From positions 2,650,616 to 2,714,615 of the forward strand of contig JAMWFC010000051.1 of the NCBI GenBank assembly GCA_027475525.1: a DNA stretch of 64,000 bases. The letters are read 5' to 3'. Both the position numbers and the translations under genes were made by a program. The DNA comes from Macrolepiota albuminosa (Eukaryota > Basidiomycota > Agaricomycetes > Agaricales > Agaricaceae). Of the stretch, positions 1-10,487 are shown piece by piece. The notes below the pieces were generated by a model. The model saw nothing but the letters and a program-made list of their open reading frames with translations. It was not told the DNA's origin and made no database searches. Within the stretch, counting starts at the first letter, position 1, and each line of letters starts with the position of its first letter.

Positions 1-3000
1 TTCTTTGCCGCACTCCCAAAAGTAAATGCACTAGATGAGGAAGATCCGGACGTCGCTCCAAACGCAGAAGGCACTCCCGTACTGGTAGGAGCCGGTGTAG
101 AACTGGGCGTCATCAACGGCGTAGTAGACGATGCGACAGCAGGCTTTCCAAAGGAGAAGATAGGCTTGGTTACATTATCCTTGGAAGCAGCAGGGGCAGC
201 AGTGGTTGCTGGCTTGCCAAAGCTGATGCCCGCTCCGAATGGAGAAGATTTTGAAGTACTACCACTCAAAACTCCAGAATCCCCTCCACCGAAAGCCGAC
301 TGTGCAGACGCGGGCGCTGACGACGAATCACCATTAGGCTTCAATCCAAACGCGTTACTACTGCCAAAGGGGGACGAGGTAGATTGAGTCGTCGATGATG
401 TATCCGGCGCCGCCAATGTTGACTGTGCAGGCACAGGCCCAAAAGCACTAGCGGTCGGCTGGGTACCGAACGCTGACGGTGTCGACGAATTTTCACCAGG
501 CTTGGTTCCAAATGAAAAAGACCCAGCCGAAGGAGCTTGTTGAGTCCCAAAGGCTGATTGGGCTGGTGTCGTCGTGGAGGCACCATTTGGCTTTGTTCCA
601 AAGGACCCAAGAGTACTGGTAGTGTTGACTGATGCAGCGGGAGTGGTCTGAGATCCAAACGCGCCAAAAGGCGACGGCGCGAAGGTAGATGTTCCAGTTT
701 CTCCACCAGGCTTTGATCCAAAACTGAAGGCCGATTGCACGGGAGCCGTGGTCGTTGCTGTAGGAGTTGAAATTCCATTTGTCTTCGGTGCAAAGGGATT
801 CTGGTTCGACGAAGAAGGCATCGCAAAACTAAACTTGGGCGCCGTCGTCGTACTGTCAGTCACCGTAGAGGCTGGGGTGGTGCTCGATGTCACCTTGTCA
901 GCCGTATTTGATGTAGTGGTGAAGGTGGAAGGACTGGCTGCAGATTTCGTCGCAGATAGTCCGGACGCTGTAACTGAGGATGTGGTGGCCGTACTACCCA
1001 CTACAGATTTGCCAACGCCAAAGTCGAACTTAGGGCCAGTGCTTGCGGTAGAAGGCTGAGATAATGAAGACGATTGAGTGGTACTCGAATTTCCAAAAGC
1101 GAAAGTTGTCTTGGGAGGTTCCATCGCAGAAGGTTTACTGGATCCAAAAGGCGATGTAGCATGTAAGGGTTGACTAGCTTGAACAGCAGACATAGGAGTG
1201 GAGGAAGGAGCGAGCCTTGACAACAAGGAACCGCCGGCAACTGACTCGTTCTTCTTCTCACTCTCCTGGTTCGCTTGAGTTGGCTGAGCCTGGGATGGCT
1301 TTGGTTCAAATGAGAATGCAGACTTCGAAGTAGGGATACCAGGATTAGCGGGTGCAGGTGCAGAAACAGGGATGGAAGAGGCAGCCGAAGACGATGTAGA
1401 TGAAGAGGGAGGCCCAAATGATACAAAGGAGTTCAGTTGCTCAGGTTTGGACCCAAAGAGGCTGCCCGTCGTTTTCGCGGGTTGGGTCCCTGCTGTGGTT
1501 GCAGTAGCTGGTATCGTAGGTTGCTTCATCGTCGATTGTGATAGAGTCGGCGCGAATAGAGGTGGTTGAGTTGTCCCTTTGGCAGGACCAGACGAGAACA
1601 AGGGATTCGGGGCATCTTTCTTGGTGAAGTCAGCAACAGATTGTTTTGCCTCGGTAGGTTTTGCATCATCAGCCTTTGTGATTGTAATCGTTGGAATAAT
1701 TTTGCAAGGTGCGACAGCAGCTTCTTGTTCCTTTTTCAATTTCTCCAGCCTCTCTTCCTCCTTTAGACGATTGGCTTGTCTCATCTTCAGCATAGCCTTT
1801 GCCTCCAAATCCTGCTTCTCCCATTTAGAGAAGGCCTTGTGACGGAGACTATTGTTTGTGCTATCAGATAGACTGTGCACAATGGATCCTGCAGGACTGG
1901 ATGGAACGGTGGATGTGCCATCGTGCTTCAAAGAGGAAGGGCGACGGACAGCTGAGATACGTTTACCTGCTGCGGGAGGGTTGACAAAAGGATTGATGCG
2001 AAGACTAACATTCGAAGTTGAAGATGACCCAAAGGAATCGTTACTTCGCTGTTTGGTTTGAGGGGTGGTAGGGGGTGTGATTTGTCTGGGTATCGATGTT
2101 CCTCCAGGTTGAGCGCAACTCGATGTCGAATTCCATAAAAGATCCTTTCCAGCAACTTGTGGCACCTCCTCCTGCATCGAAATGCCGTAATCAGCTTGAG
2201 AAGGAATAAAGGAGTCAGGGAACGACTTTACCGGTGATTCAATAGTCGGTGTTTGAGGCTCTACAGAAGGTTTGTTCGAGTCTTGCCATGCTAAGAGCTG
2301 TTTATCTTTCGCCTCCCGGTACTCCTCTTCAGTGAGCCAGGCCTCAACATAAACTTCAAAATTCGCTTGACGATCAGGATGTTGCGAATCCTCAGGCTGT
2401 CAAAGAGAATGTTACAGAATGAACAAAATGAGATATTACACGGCGCACCATCGGGAACTTTTGTCTTTCCTTCTTGATCAAAGTCTGGCGAAGACGCTGC
2501 CCGTTGGGCCCAATCTTGTACTTGACCCCGTTACTTTCCCATTCATCACCAATGTTACGCCTCGGTCGACTGCGTGAAGACGACAGTAAGGAATCGTCCA
2601 TGGACACGTCACTTCGATCATCTGGATGTGGAGCCCGGGCGGCTTTTTTGCCTCTCTTTTTGCGCGAGGCTTTAATACCCGTGTTTTCCTCGTTTTCGCT
2701 CTCACTGTCACCCTCTGCCAATTCTCGATCACGTTTTCTTCCACGGGACAAACCACCTGCATCAGACTTCCTCTTTGCATATGTCCTCCGCTTACGATGG
2801 CGGCGGCGAGCTTGTTCTAAATCGATTTCGTGGTCACTTTCATCCTCTTCATCACCACCGAACGTTGAACCAGCTTCTGCACGATCTCGCTTTTTCCCAC
2901 GGGAAAAGGATGGAAGCCCACTAACTTCATCCTCCTCCTCGTCGATAACCATGTCTTCACCGACGAATTGAGATGACTTGTCGAGGGCGACTTTACGCTG

Positions 3001-4106
3001 ACGTTTGTCTCGAATATGTAACGAATCATCGACTTCATCATTATCATCAAAATCGTCCCCGTGGCCACGTTTCCAGCCGCGTGGTGAGCCATGCTCCTCG
3101 GTCAATTCACGTTCCTCGTCATCACGCAACTCGTTTTCATCCCTCACCATCTTTCGAGGATAATCCGATTCATCACCACCATTGTGAACATGTTTCCGAC
3201 TGTGGTCTTTTGCTGCTCGACGGAAAAGACTCGACTTCGGGAGGCTGTCAGTGATTTCAGGATCAGCTATACGGACGGCTGGACTAGGGTTGTGATGATC
3301 TTCAGCACCGAGGTTTGAAACGAGTGAAGGACGAGGACTAGCAAACAATGAACTCTTGAAACGTCATCAAAGAGATATGCGTACTGGTTGAAGCCACTGA
3401 CCCGGCCATACGCAGATGAGGTAATATCTGCAGAGTCGTAACGGCCAGGAAGTTGATTGGACTTTGGTGAGGCACCGCGTGGAAAACCTGTCCAGCAGAA
3501 AATTGCAACAAAAAATAAGGGTCACGCCAAGAGGAGAACACGGAATCATTACGTTGCCTTGAGTCTTGGTCATGCGGTGCACTCTGCTGATCTTGAATCA
3601 ACTCCTGAAGCCTAGCCCTTCTCGCCCTTTCCTCGCCTTCCTGTCGGGAGCGTAACACAGCAGCATAAGCCACGTTGAAAGGTCGATGATCATTGTCTGG
3701 TATACCATGTCTTCGCCGCATAGACCTAGTAAAGAATGATTTCAGACACTGAATCAACTAAACAAAAGAAATATAGCCACAGTTTATAAGCCTTCTCCCG
3801 CCATGCAAGGAAAATCCTTCGTATGTGAACAAAGACGACGTTTAGAATGAAAGAGACGATGAGAACAAAAACCAATTTCGCTCCAAATGGAAGACTAGAC
3901 CACCATCCAAACTGACTGTCGCGTGCGTTGGGAAACGTCGGACCGCCAAGAATATCAGAGGTGTCGCTGTCCATGGGATTCCGATGCGGCTGAACTCGCA
4001 GCGGGGCAGAGGTGGTGATGGGTACAAGGTGAGAGCGCTCAGCCACATCATGTGTTTGGCTCTGTTCGGCGTCGGGATTTGAAACGTATTCCATATAAAC
4101 GCGCAT
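1..4106 (-). CDS. Membrane-anchored FG-repeat nucleoporin, 3' end missing (runs off the left edge)
   Basis: This is a nuclear pore protein of FG type. Exon 1 (from the ATG at 4106-4104) encodes a polar N-terminus and then one hydrophobic span (AKLVFVLIVSFILNVVFVHI) followed at once by basic residues. Introns at about 3716-3773, about 3483-3551 and about 3354-3400 join it in frame to a basic/charged region; the splice ...AYGR|SSLFASPRPS continues into a long acidic, lysine-rich segment containing KYKIGPNGQRLRQTLIKKER. A further intron at 2397-2441 leads to PEDSQHPDRQANFEVYVEAW, a coiled-coil-like stretch (WEKQDLEAKAMLKMRQANRL) and then many FG, FSF and PFG repeats in Ser/Thr/Ala-rich spacers down to base 1. 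FG repeats bind nuclear transport receptors. The order membrane span, basic region, FG tail resembles vertebrate POM121; the middle also recalls fungal Nup1/Nup124. The joining of exon 1 is my inference; a separate small membrane-protein gene is the alternative. Confidence 0.72.
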
Positions 4107-4658
4107 TTAGTTCATGTATTGATTCCGACCTCCTTGTATCACGATACTATGCAATGCGATTCTTGCATCTCTCCGACCCACTTTTTAACTTTTGTTTCAC
4201 TTCGCTTCTTGATCCACTTACGAATGCCTAGGGACATGGCCTTTCATGCCTTCGTTACCTCAACTTGTGTGTGGAAGAGAAAAATTTCATCCCTTGGTCC
4301 ACGCTTGAATGTCCAACTGTTAACAGTTCGTCTGTGGCCATTTGAGTACTATACCGAGTAGACATCTTGAGTCTCACCTGTACTATTTTTCCAATGTGAT
4401 GATTATCATTCCAGTTTGAGTTAGTGAACTTGCCTGCTATGGTATTCTTGAGGATTTTGGAATGCAGATTTGAAACGCGCCACATTGTAACCACGGCATA
4501 GAACGGCTCTTGAATTCAATTTCTAATTCCATCATTTACATCCGTCCCACACGTGGGAAAATTGATACGTTTTTTAAAAAGTGTTTGTGAAGCGGACTTT
4601 CTTCACTCCGCCGCCTCCCCACTCAACGTTCAACCCTTCTCATCTTCCTGTAAATACA
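4107..4658. other. Intergenic region between divergent nucleoporin and cytochrome b5 genes
   Basis: The 552 bp separate two divergently transcribed genes and should hold both promoters. An AT-rich tract (ttttttaaaaag, about 4570-4581) lies roughly 80 bp before the cytochrome b5 start and could serve as a TATA-like element. The short open frames here have no family resemblance and no coding character. Confidence 0.5.
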
Positions 4659-5322
4659 ATGACCGACAGAACTATCACCCTCGAGGAACTCCGCACCCAC
4701 AAGTCTAAGGAAAGCTTCTACATTCTCCTTCACGGCAAGGGTACGTGCCGACCAATCCGGCTGTTTATTTTTGTCCGCTCACTTCGTCCTTTACAATGTA
4801 GTTTACGATGTCACGAAATTCATTGACGAGGTATGCAGTATACCATCCTTTCCTTGTTCTAAAGCTGCATCTATCTAGCATCCCGGAGGAGACGAGGTCA
4901 TGCTAGCTGAGGGTGGTACGTGGCAGTCTGTGGACCGTGGTATATTTTCGTCGGATTTGACACAGCCTTTTCCCTACAGGACAAGATGCAACAGAAGCCT
5001 TTGAGGATGTCGGCCACTCCGACGAGGCCCGCGCCCTGCTTCCGGGTATGCTTATCGGTGAATTTGAGGGTGGTGTACGTCATGGATATTTGTCACAGGG
5101 TAGTGTTGATAGAGAGTCGTACAGGACGTCAAGTTGAAATCAGGTGCTGCCGCCGCACAAGAGTCTCGGATGTCAGGTGCCGTTGAGAAGGGTTCAAAGT
5201 TTGTCCAATCCCATATTTTCACGATTGTCATTAACTTGTCTGGATCCAGTCTCTCTTATTTCTTGCCTCTTGCACTCCTTGGCGCCTACTTTGCCTACAG
5301 ATTCTATTCGAGTGGTGCATGA
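4659..5322 (+). CDS. CYB5: Cytochrome b5, tail-anchored
   Basis: Small haem protein that passes electrons to fatty-acid desaturases, sterol enzymes and P450s at the ER surface. Five exons (4659-4740, 4802-4830, 4879-4915, 4980-5074, 5125-5322) give 146 residues, the normal length for the family. The N-terminus is [18 protein letters not shown]. The haem-binding HPGG signature is in IDEHPGGDEV, and the second haem-ligand His is in [11 protein letters not shown]. The last about 25 residues form a hydrophobic tail anchor ([17 protein letters not shown]). The exon 4 donor is gtacgt at 5075; upstream GT choices break the frame. Splice phases and motif order agree throughout, so the model is firm. 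Confidence 0.95.
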
Positions 5323-5836
5323 AACGTTACCTCTGAACAATATACCTGTTTCTCTCTCTCCTGTCTACCCCCGTGTATTCTCTGCGCCCTTGCCTGACAA
5401 AGGAAATTCTTGAGAAGCACTAATTTGGGAAACATCAAGTCGATTCTTCATTCTTATCGAAACACAAAGTATCACATGTTACACATTGCGTAGACGAGTC
5501 GTTGGGAATTTTTCAGCAACCAAGACATGACTGGCCCGAACATGCTACATTGATTCAAATCCAAGGGGTCCAAATACTTCAGAAAGCAGTTACAGAACAT
5601 ATAGAAAGCACTGGAAACATAGATAAAGTCATAAACTCTGACAGAAAACCAATTGCGTTGTTAAGCCCAACCCATAACCTCTACACACTTGAGCTGGCAT
5701 GGGAAAAACTTATCCAGCACAAGTCTGGAGAAACCATGCAGGGGCGGTAAACTTCCAAGACAAGCATCTGTATGGGAATGTAAGAAAGCAGTCCACCAGA
5801 AGCTAGGAACACCTGGTTTGGTTGAACCTTAATACA
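5323..5836. other. Convergent intergenic region
   Basis: The 514 bp lie between the 3' ends of the cytochrome b5 and RNase III genes. I see pyrimidine-rich sequence just after the cytochrome b5 stop, then AT-rich sequence. There is no gene, RNA or repeat that I can support. Confidence 0.5.
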
Positions 5837-7208
5837 TTATTTGAACTTTTCCAGTCTCTCCAACCCGATTTTAGCAGCCTCATTTCTTGCAGCCCTCTTT
5901 GTATTCCCTCTCCCGGTGCCATAGAACTCACCATCAACAAGAACCTTAACGTACCACACTGGCGTCGTCTTTGACACGTTTTTTGCAACCTCATCAATTT
6001 CCACCCCTTCCTCAGGAACATCTGAATAGACCCACTCCACTGAGCGATCCAACTTCTGCAGGTACTGATTGAAAAGCGAGAGGTGTCCAATAGTTGTCAT
6101 GGGTATTGGTATATTGTTTGCAATGGAGGGCTGGGTAGATTGGGCCATAGGCAACATGGGGAGACCATACTGCAAGCGGACCCTCTGGTATGCAGTTTTG
6201 GAATAGGGCGTGAAAAGCGGATCCAGCCAGCATCTGACCGCCTCAATCCCCTGTTCATGAAAGAGTCCTCCAATGTAGGACTTCAGAAAATGTGATCAAA
6301 TGAGTATTATCGGTAATTCAAATAATTACCTCAAGGACATCAGCTAATTGAAAGAAGTATCAGATGCCATGGATCTGATTAAGTTGTGGATTCAAAAGCT
6401 TACCTTGGATATTGGTCGAAGCACGCAGAGCGACCGCCTGGGCAGGGTGTAATCGTAGTCGATCGGGAAGCTTGTATCGTAATGAACTAGATTAAAGTTG
6501 AAAAAAAATATTAACTCTGATCTAAACGCCTCCGATGACGATGGATGCAGGGTGAATTACGAACATATCAGCAAGCGTAGCATTCCCGACGATCAGTGCT
6601 CTGATTTTCTGGAAGAATTGTCATCAATGGTCTCAATATAGGCCAAGGCAGCCCGAGCCCGGATCGCTGGATAATCGCTGGGCATGTAGGCGCTTACAGT
6701 CGAAGGACCGACATGAAGTCCGGGATATAGCCGCGTCATGAGGCTGGTCACACAAAATCCTAGCACAGCGTCGCCGAGATGCTCAAACCTGACAGTAGCG
6801 CTTGATGACAAAGCGGTGCATACAAGGCAAGTTAGCTTACTTCTCATTGTCGGGACTGATATCACTGGGATGATCCTCAAAAACGTGTGTTGGGCGTGCG
6901 TGAAAACTGCGGTGAGTATAGACTCTCTGCTCAATCTCACGCGAGTAGATGATAGGGAGCGGTGGGAAATCACGTCCATCAAGCCCAAAGTCCGGTCTGA
7001 GGCGACGAATTGAATATGGGCGGCGTCCGGCGGCCGAGGGCACCACTTACTTGAGAGTCATAGGTTTGTAAAGGTTGTCGAGCCTGTAAAGAAAGGATGG
7101 AAAAGACCTCAATGATAGGATATAGGGAAGGCGAGCTCTAATGGATTGAATGGATTGAAGGAGACAGTCAAAAGGATTTCGGCCTTTGATAAAGTCAGAA
7201 GGTAACAT
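5837..7208 (-). CDS. Ribonuclease III (one RNase III domain plus C-terminal dsRBD)
   Basis: Cleaves double-stranded RNA. Spliced exons read from the ATG at 7208 (MLPSDFIKGRNPFDCLLQS) through an N-terminal helix-rich part to the RNase III domain. The first signature, formed across an exon junction, is NEKFEHLGDAVLGF, equivalent to NERLEFLGDAVLG with both Glu and the Asp kept. The second is ADVLESYIGGLFHEQG, with the Asp and Glu that bind the catalytic metal. A linker (LPMLPMAQSTQPSIANNIPI) leads to a dsRNA-binding domain ending in TGRGNTKRAARNEAAKIGL. Mitochondrial ribosomal mL44 shares this architecture but has lost catalytic residues; here they are present, which favours an active Rnt1/Pac1-type enzyme. 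No clear mitochondrial presequence is seen. Introns include about 6782-6838 and one whose donor follows ADVLE near 6330. The start is inferred; the first ORF-sized open frame at 7046 is mostly intron. Confidence 0.85.
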
Positions 7209-7553
7209 GGAAAGTTAGACTCCGCCGGAAAACATGAACGAGCAGGTTGAAAGACACGTTCACATGATTTCGGGACCAGTTAAATCTACTCAATTAAATA
7301 GATAAAATACCGATGATACTGTATCCGGAGTATCACCTTGTATACCTAGGCTCCCGAGATAGAATACGGTTGTAATTGAATTAAGATGAACTAAGGTCAA
7401 CGGGAAGGAAGCGGATTTTTGCGTACTCAATATTCAACCCCGACACACCAAATTACCATTGACGAGATTTTAGGACTTCAAAAAGCTCTCTGGATTAAGC
7501 TAACAAACGCAGAAATTCATCAAAGCTGGGTACATACACATCCAATCGAAGGT
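7209..7553. other. Intergenic region upstream of the RNase III gene
   Basis: The 345 bp lie between the start of the RNase III gene and the stop of the PAPS reductase gene, so they hold the RNase III promoter and the reductase 3' UTR. The sequence is AT-rich and has no coding signal. Confidence 0.45.
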
Positions 7554-8371
7554 TTACGTACCAGCATCGGCTTTAGCCTGATCCTTCATGGCAAAGTAAT
7601 CCTTATGTAACCCACACTCAGTCTTCTCCCTACCAGCCCATCTACCAGCCCTCTCATCCTGACCCTCTGCAACTTTCGTTGTACTGTGCCAATCGCCAAC
7701 ACTCCGGTATCCTTGATCCAGCAGTTTATTCCTTGGAACTCCGTTTTCGCTAATATACCATTCCACTAGATGGAAATTCCATTGGAAAAGCGGGTTAAGC
7801 TTTAATAACCCTGTGGAATCGACTTCAAGCGGCTGTAGGGTTGCACGGTCGGCTCCTTGAGACGCGCGTCGTCCAGTGATCACGGCTTTGACTCCCAGAT
7901 CTGCATATGCACGACGTGCTGGCTCCACCTGAAATGGTCACAGGTCAAGGCAAGGTTAGCTCAAGATTTTTTAGTACGAACCTTAACGACATAATCATAG
8001 GTATCTTCGTCCGTTTCCCAAAACTTCTCTCCATACTTGTCCTCAAACTCCTTGACGTTGTTACATCCATCGGGTTTGTAAACATGTACTGGAACGTTGT
8101 ACTTCGTCTTGACTTCTTCTACAAGTTCATATGTTTCTGGGAAATGATAAAGGGTATCTATGAAGATTAGAGGCGGAGCGGATAACGCGATCTTCGATAG
8201 CATATCAATCGCGACAAGTCCAGTAAGACCAAAGGCTGTCGTTTGATACAAGCCTGGTATGTGGTCTATGGCCCATTCGAGGATCTTTTCTGGGGTGAGT
8301 GTGTTGAGATGGGCATTGATCTCGTCCAATTTCTCTTCGGAAATCGGAAGATCTAGAGGTTCGTACGCCAT
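7554..8371 (-). CDS. MET16: Phosphoadenosine phosphosulfate (PAPS) reductase
   Basis: Reduces PAPS to sulfite with thioredoxin as donor, the third step of sulfate assimilation towards cysteine and methionine in the cytosol. Two exons (7982-8371 and 7554-7928), joined by one 53-bp intron with in-frame splice YVVK|VEPARR, encode 254 residues. The nucleotide-binding region includes QTTAFGLTGLVAIDML and PLIFIDTLYHFPETY. VITGRRASQGADRA matches the family's conserved Arg-rich loop. The catalytic cysteine lies in the C-terminal KTECGLH, the ECG(I/L)H signature. Length and all motifs fit the fungal enzyme. No sulfur-pathway neighbour is present, and I did not find a clear palindromic sulfur-regulatory site in the upstream 100 bp. 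Confidence 0.95.
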
Positions 8372-9230
8372 GACTGTGAATAATAGAGAATACGAGTAAG
8401 ATTGAAGTTAAGTCCATTAATAATGAAAGCAAACCACCTGCTTAACTGAAACCCACAGAGATTTACTCAAGCGATCGTCTTCCGGCAGACGCCGACAAAC
8501 TAAGTAACGCTGAAAAGGAAAGGAACAGTGAAACACAAGTGAAACTCTCGGCCCTCCTGCCGCCGTAACGGCATCTGCCATGGCACCGTGCCGGGAACGT
8601 TTGGTGAGAGTTCGGCACGCAAAGAGCTGCCGAACCAGCTCTTCCCTTTGGAACCCCGCCTTTACGCTGACCAAACAATGTGGTTGTTCTATTCATTCAG
8701 GCATAGCACAGAAACCCACGCCATGAGAGGTAGGCACACAACCCGCGTTCGGACACAGGAAGTCATGGAAACACACAACAACACTAGATCGACCATATGC
8801 ATAACACAAAACCACCTGAATCCAGATAAAGTTTACGACGTGATCTCGCGCCCATACATGCCACAGGAAAATCTGTGAGGAAAGATATACTCAATATAGC
8901 AACACCTGAGATACACAATATATACACGAATATCTAATAGGCGTAGGATATATTGACTTACATGATTCTACCCCACCTTGATGGCGGTATAAACAAAACC
9001 CTTCTTCTACTTCACTCTTGTATTTCTTACTTAGTACGACGCGACCATGGAACTTTGGATAAGACATTGGTAATTTACAGAAGAGGAAACAATCGATTTT
9101 AAATGTAACTACAACATGCAGGTCAAAGCTACACGGGAAGAGACTAAATATAGGTCGCGGCTGTAGAATAGTCTATAGATTGGAGAAATTTAGAACATGT
9201 ATATCCTGCAGGGTTCATCAACATAGATTT
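8372..9230. other. Long intergenic region upstream of the PAPS reductase gene
   Basis: The 859 bp hold the PAPS reductase promoter and the 3' flank of the RCF2 gene. The half nearest the reductase is fairly GC-rich (8450-8700), and the rest is AT-rich. The open frames in it (8417-8878) are short, lack family resemblance and overlap one another, so I call none of them. Confidence 0.45.
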
Positions 9231-10220
9231 TTATGCAGCAGTGACGCGGCGGCTCGGGGGTGTCAGTTGTTCTTTGAGTGCAGCACGTTCTTGTGCCTCC
9301 TGTTCCTGAGCTTCCAACTTTGCAGGATAAATTCAGCAAATCCAATCACAACAAGCTGAACTGAGACTTACCAAATCTCGCCAAGAGTGATCTGTGACAG
9401 GCTAATGGCGAGTGTCAACAACAAACCTTGTTTCCAGTAAACACGTAGGGACTTACTTGTTTAGCGGCGGCTGCACGTCTACTTTGAGTTAGAGCACCAG
9501 CGACGATCAAAAGGCCAATAGTCAATCCCTGTGCCCACATACGGGCCTGGACGACCTGCAAAGCATCGATTAGGTTGTCAAAAGACAATTGCACGGCATC
9601 CTTGTTACCTTCTGCGCCGTCGTTTGCACCCTAAATCGTCGACGTAAGCATAGAGGCCACAAGAATTGAGGAAAAACACACTTGTCTCGTGAGATGACGG
9701 CACCAGCAAAGGCCAAGCTGGAGGCCCAGCCACCAAGGATCAGACTGTATTGATGTCGATCTGCCCAATCAGCCAATTTGTCCCTAGTGCTTAACTCTTC
9801 CCAACGAGAGTCCTCTGAATTCTGTTTATTATGCAAGAATCGAACGCCTTCGCCTTCCCTAGTAAATGGCGTTAGCGTTAGGGGGTTTTCTAGGGGGTTT
9901 TCCTCGTCGAAAAAGAAAGACCAACGTACCACTTGGACTTGTCGTACTGGAGACCACGGCGTTCAGCCTGGATAGAGAGGCACGGAGCCACAACGATGAT
10001 GACACCGAGTAATTTGAGGGAAAGAGGCAGCGCACGATACCCAGGAAAACGTTGATGGGCATAATACGATCCACCGACCGCAGCGATACCGCTCACTACC
10101 GTACCTTCAATAGCACCGCGACGTGAAGCGGCTGCATGACCTTCAATGTCTTCTTGCGTGGCAAGCTACAAGGACTTGGGTCGATAGTAGACCATTAAAA
10201 CAGGACGGGCTGACCTTCAT
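9231..10220 (-). CDS. RCF2: Respiratory supercomplex factor 2 (HIG1-domain inner-membrane protein)
   Basis: A mitochondrial inner-membrane protein that supports cytochrome c oxidase and III-IV supercomplexes. Reading minus strand, exon 1 is only ATG AAG (10220-10215), then an intron to 10166, then ...LATQEDIEGHAAASRRGAIE with two hydrophobic helices (GTVVSGIAAVGGSYYAHQRF and LKLLGVIIVVAPCLSI). Introns after KSKW, ISRDK and AQKV lead to the HIG1 part: WADRHQYSLILGGWASSLAF, VQARMWAQGLTIGLLIVAGA and a basic end RRAAAAKQ. The last exon ends LKEQLTPPSRRVTAA. The RALPLSLKLLGVIIV and QARMWAQGLTIGLL blocks match fungal Rcf2. The start rests on a six-base first exon, so it is less sure than the rest. 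Confidence 0.88.
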
Positions 10221-10487
10221 GAGAAGTGGTGTGGGTGTTTTAGATAAGTGGGTTTCACATCTCTTATAATAGCCAGGTCCAGTAGCATCATAGGTCTAGA
10301 TTGTCACGTGGGTCTTTACGGAACACACCTCCGGTTCACTCCATTTTCCTTCCGATTGACAAAGACATGGAGATTGGATTGCAAAAGGTAATATGGACGA
10401 ATGTAGACTACTGCTGTACGTAACTCAAAATTACTACATTACCAACTATCAACGACATAAGAAAAGATTAAAAACCAAGCCGTAGCA

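Noticed and set aside
7016..7046. An RNase III start at 7046 (MVPSAAGRRPYS)
   Set aside because: This stretch reads as the 3' part of an intron (gtaagt donor upstream, ag at about 7000). Splicing from the exon beginning at 7208 gives a continuous chain.
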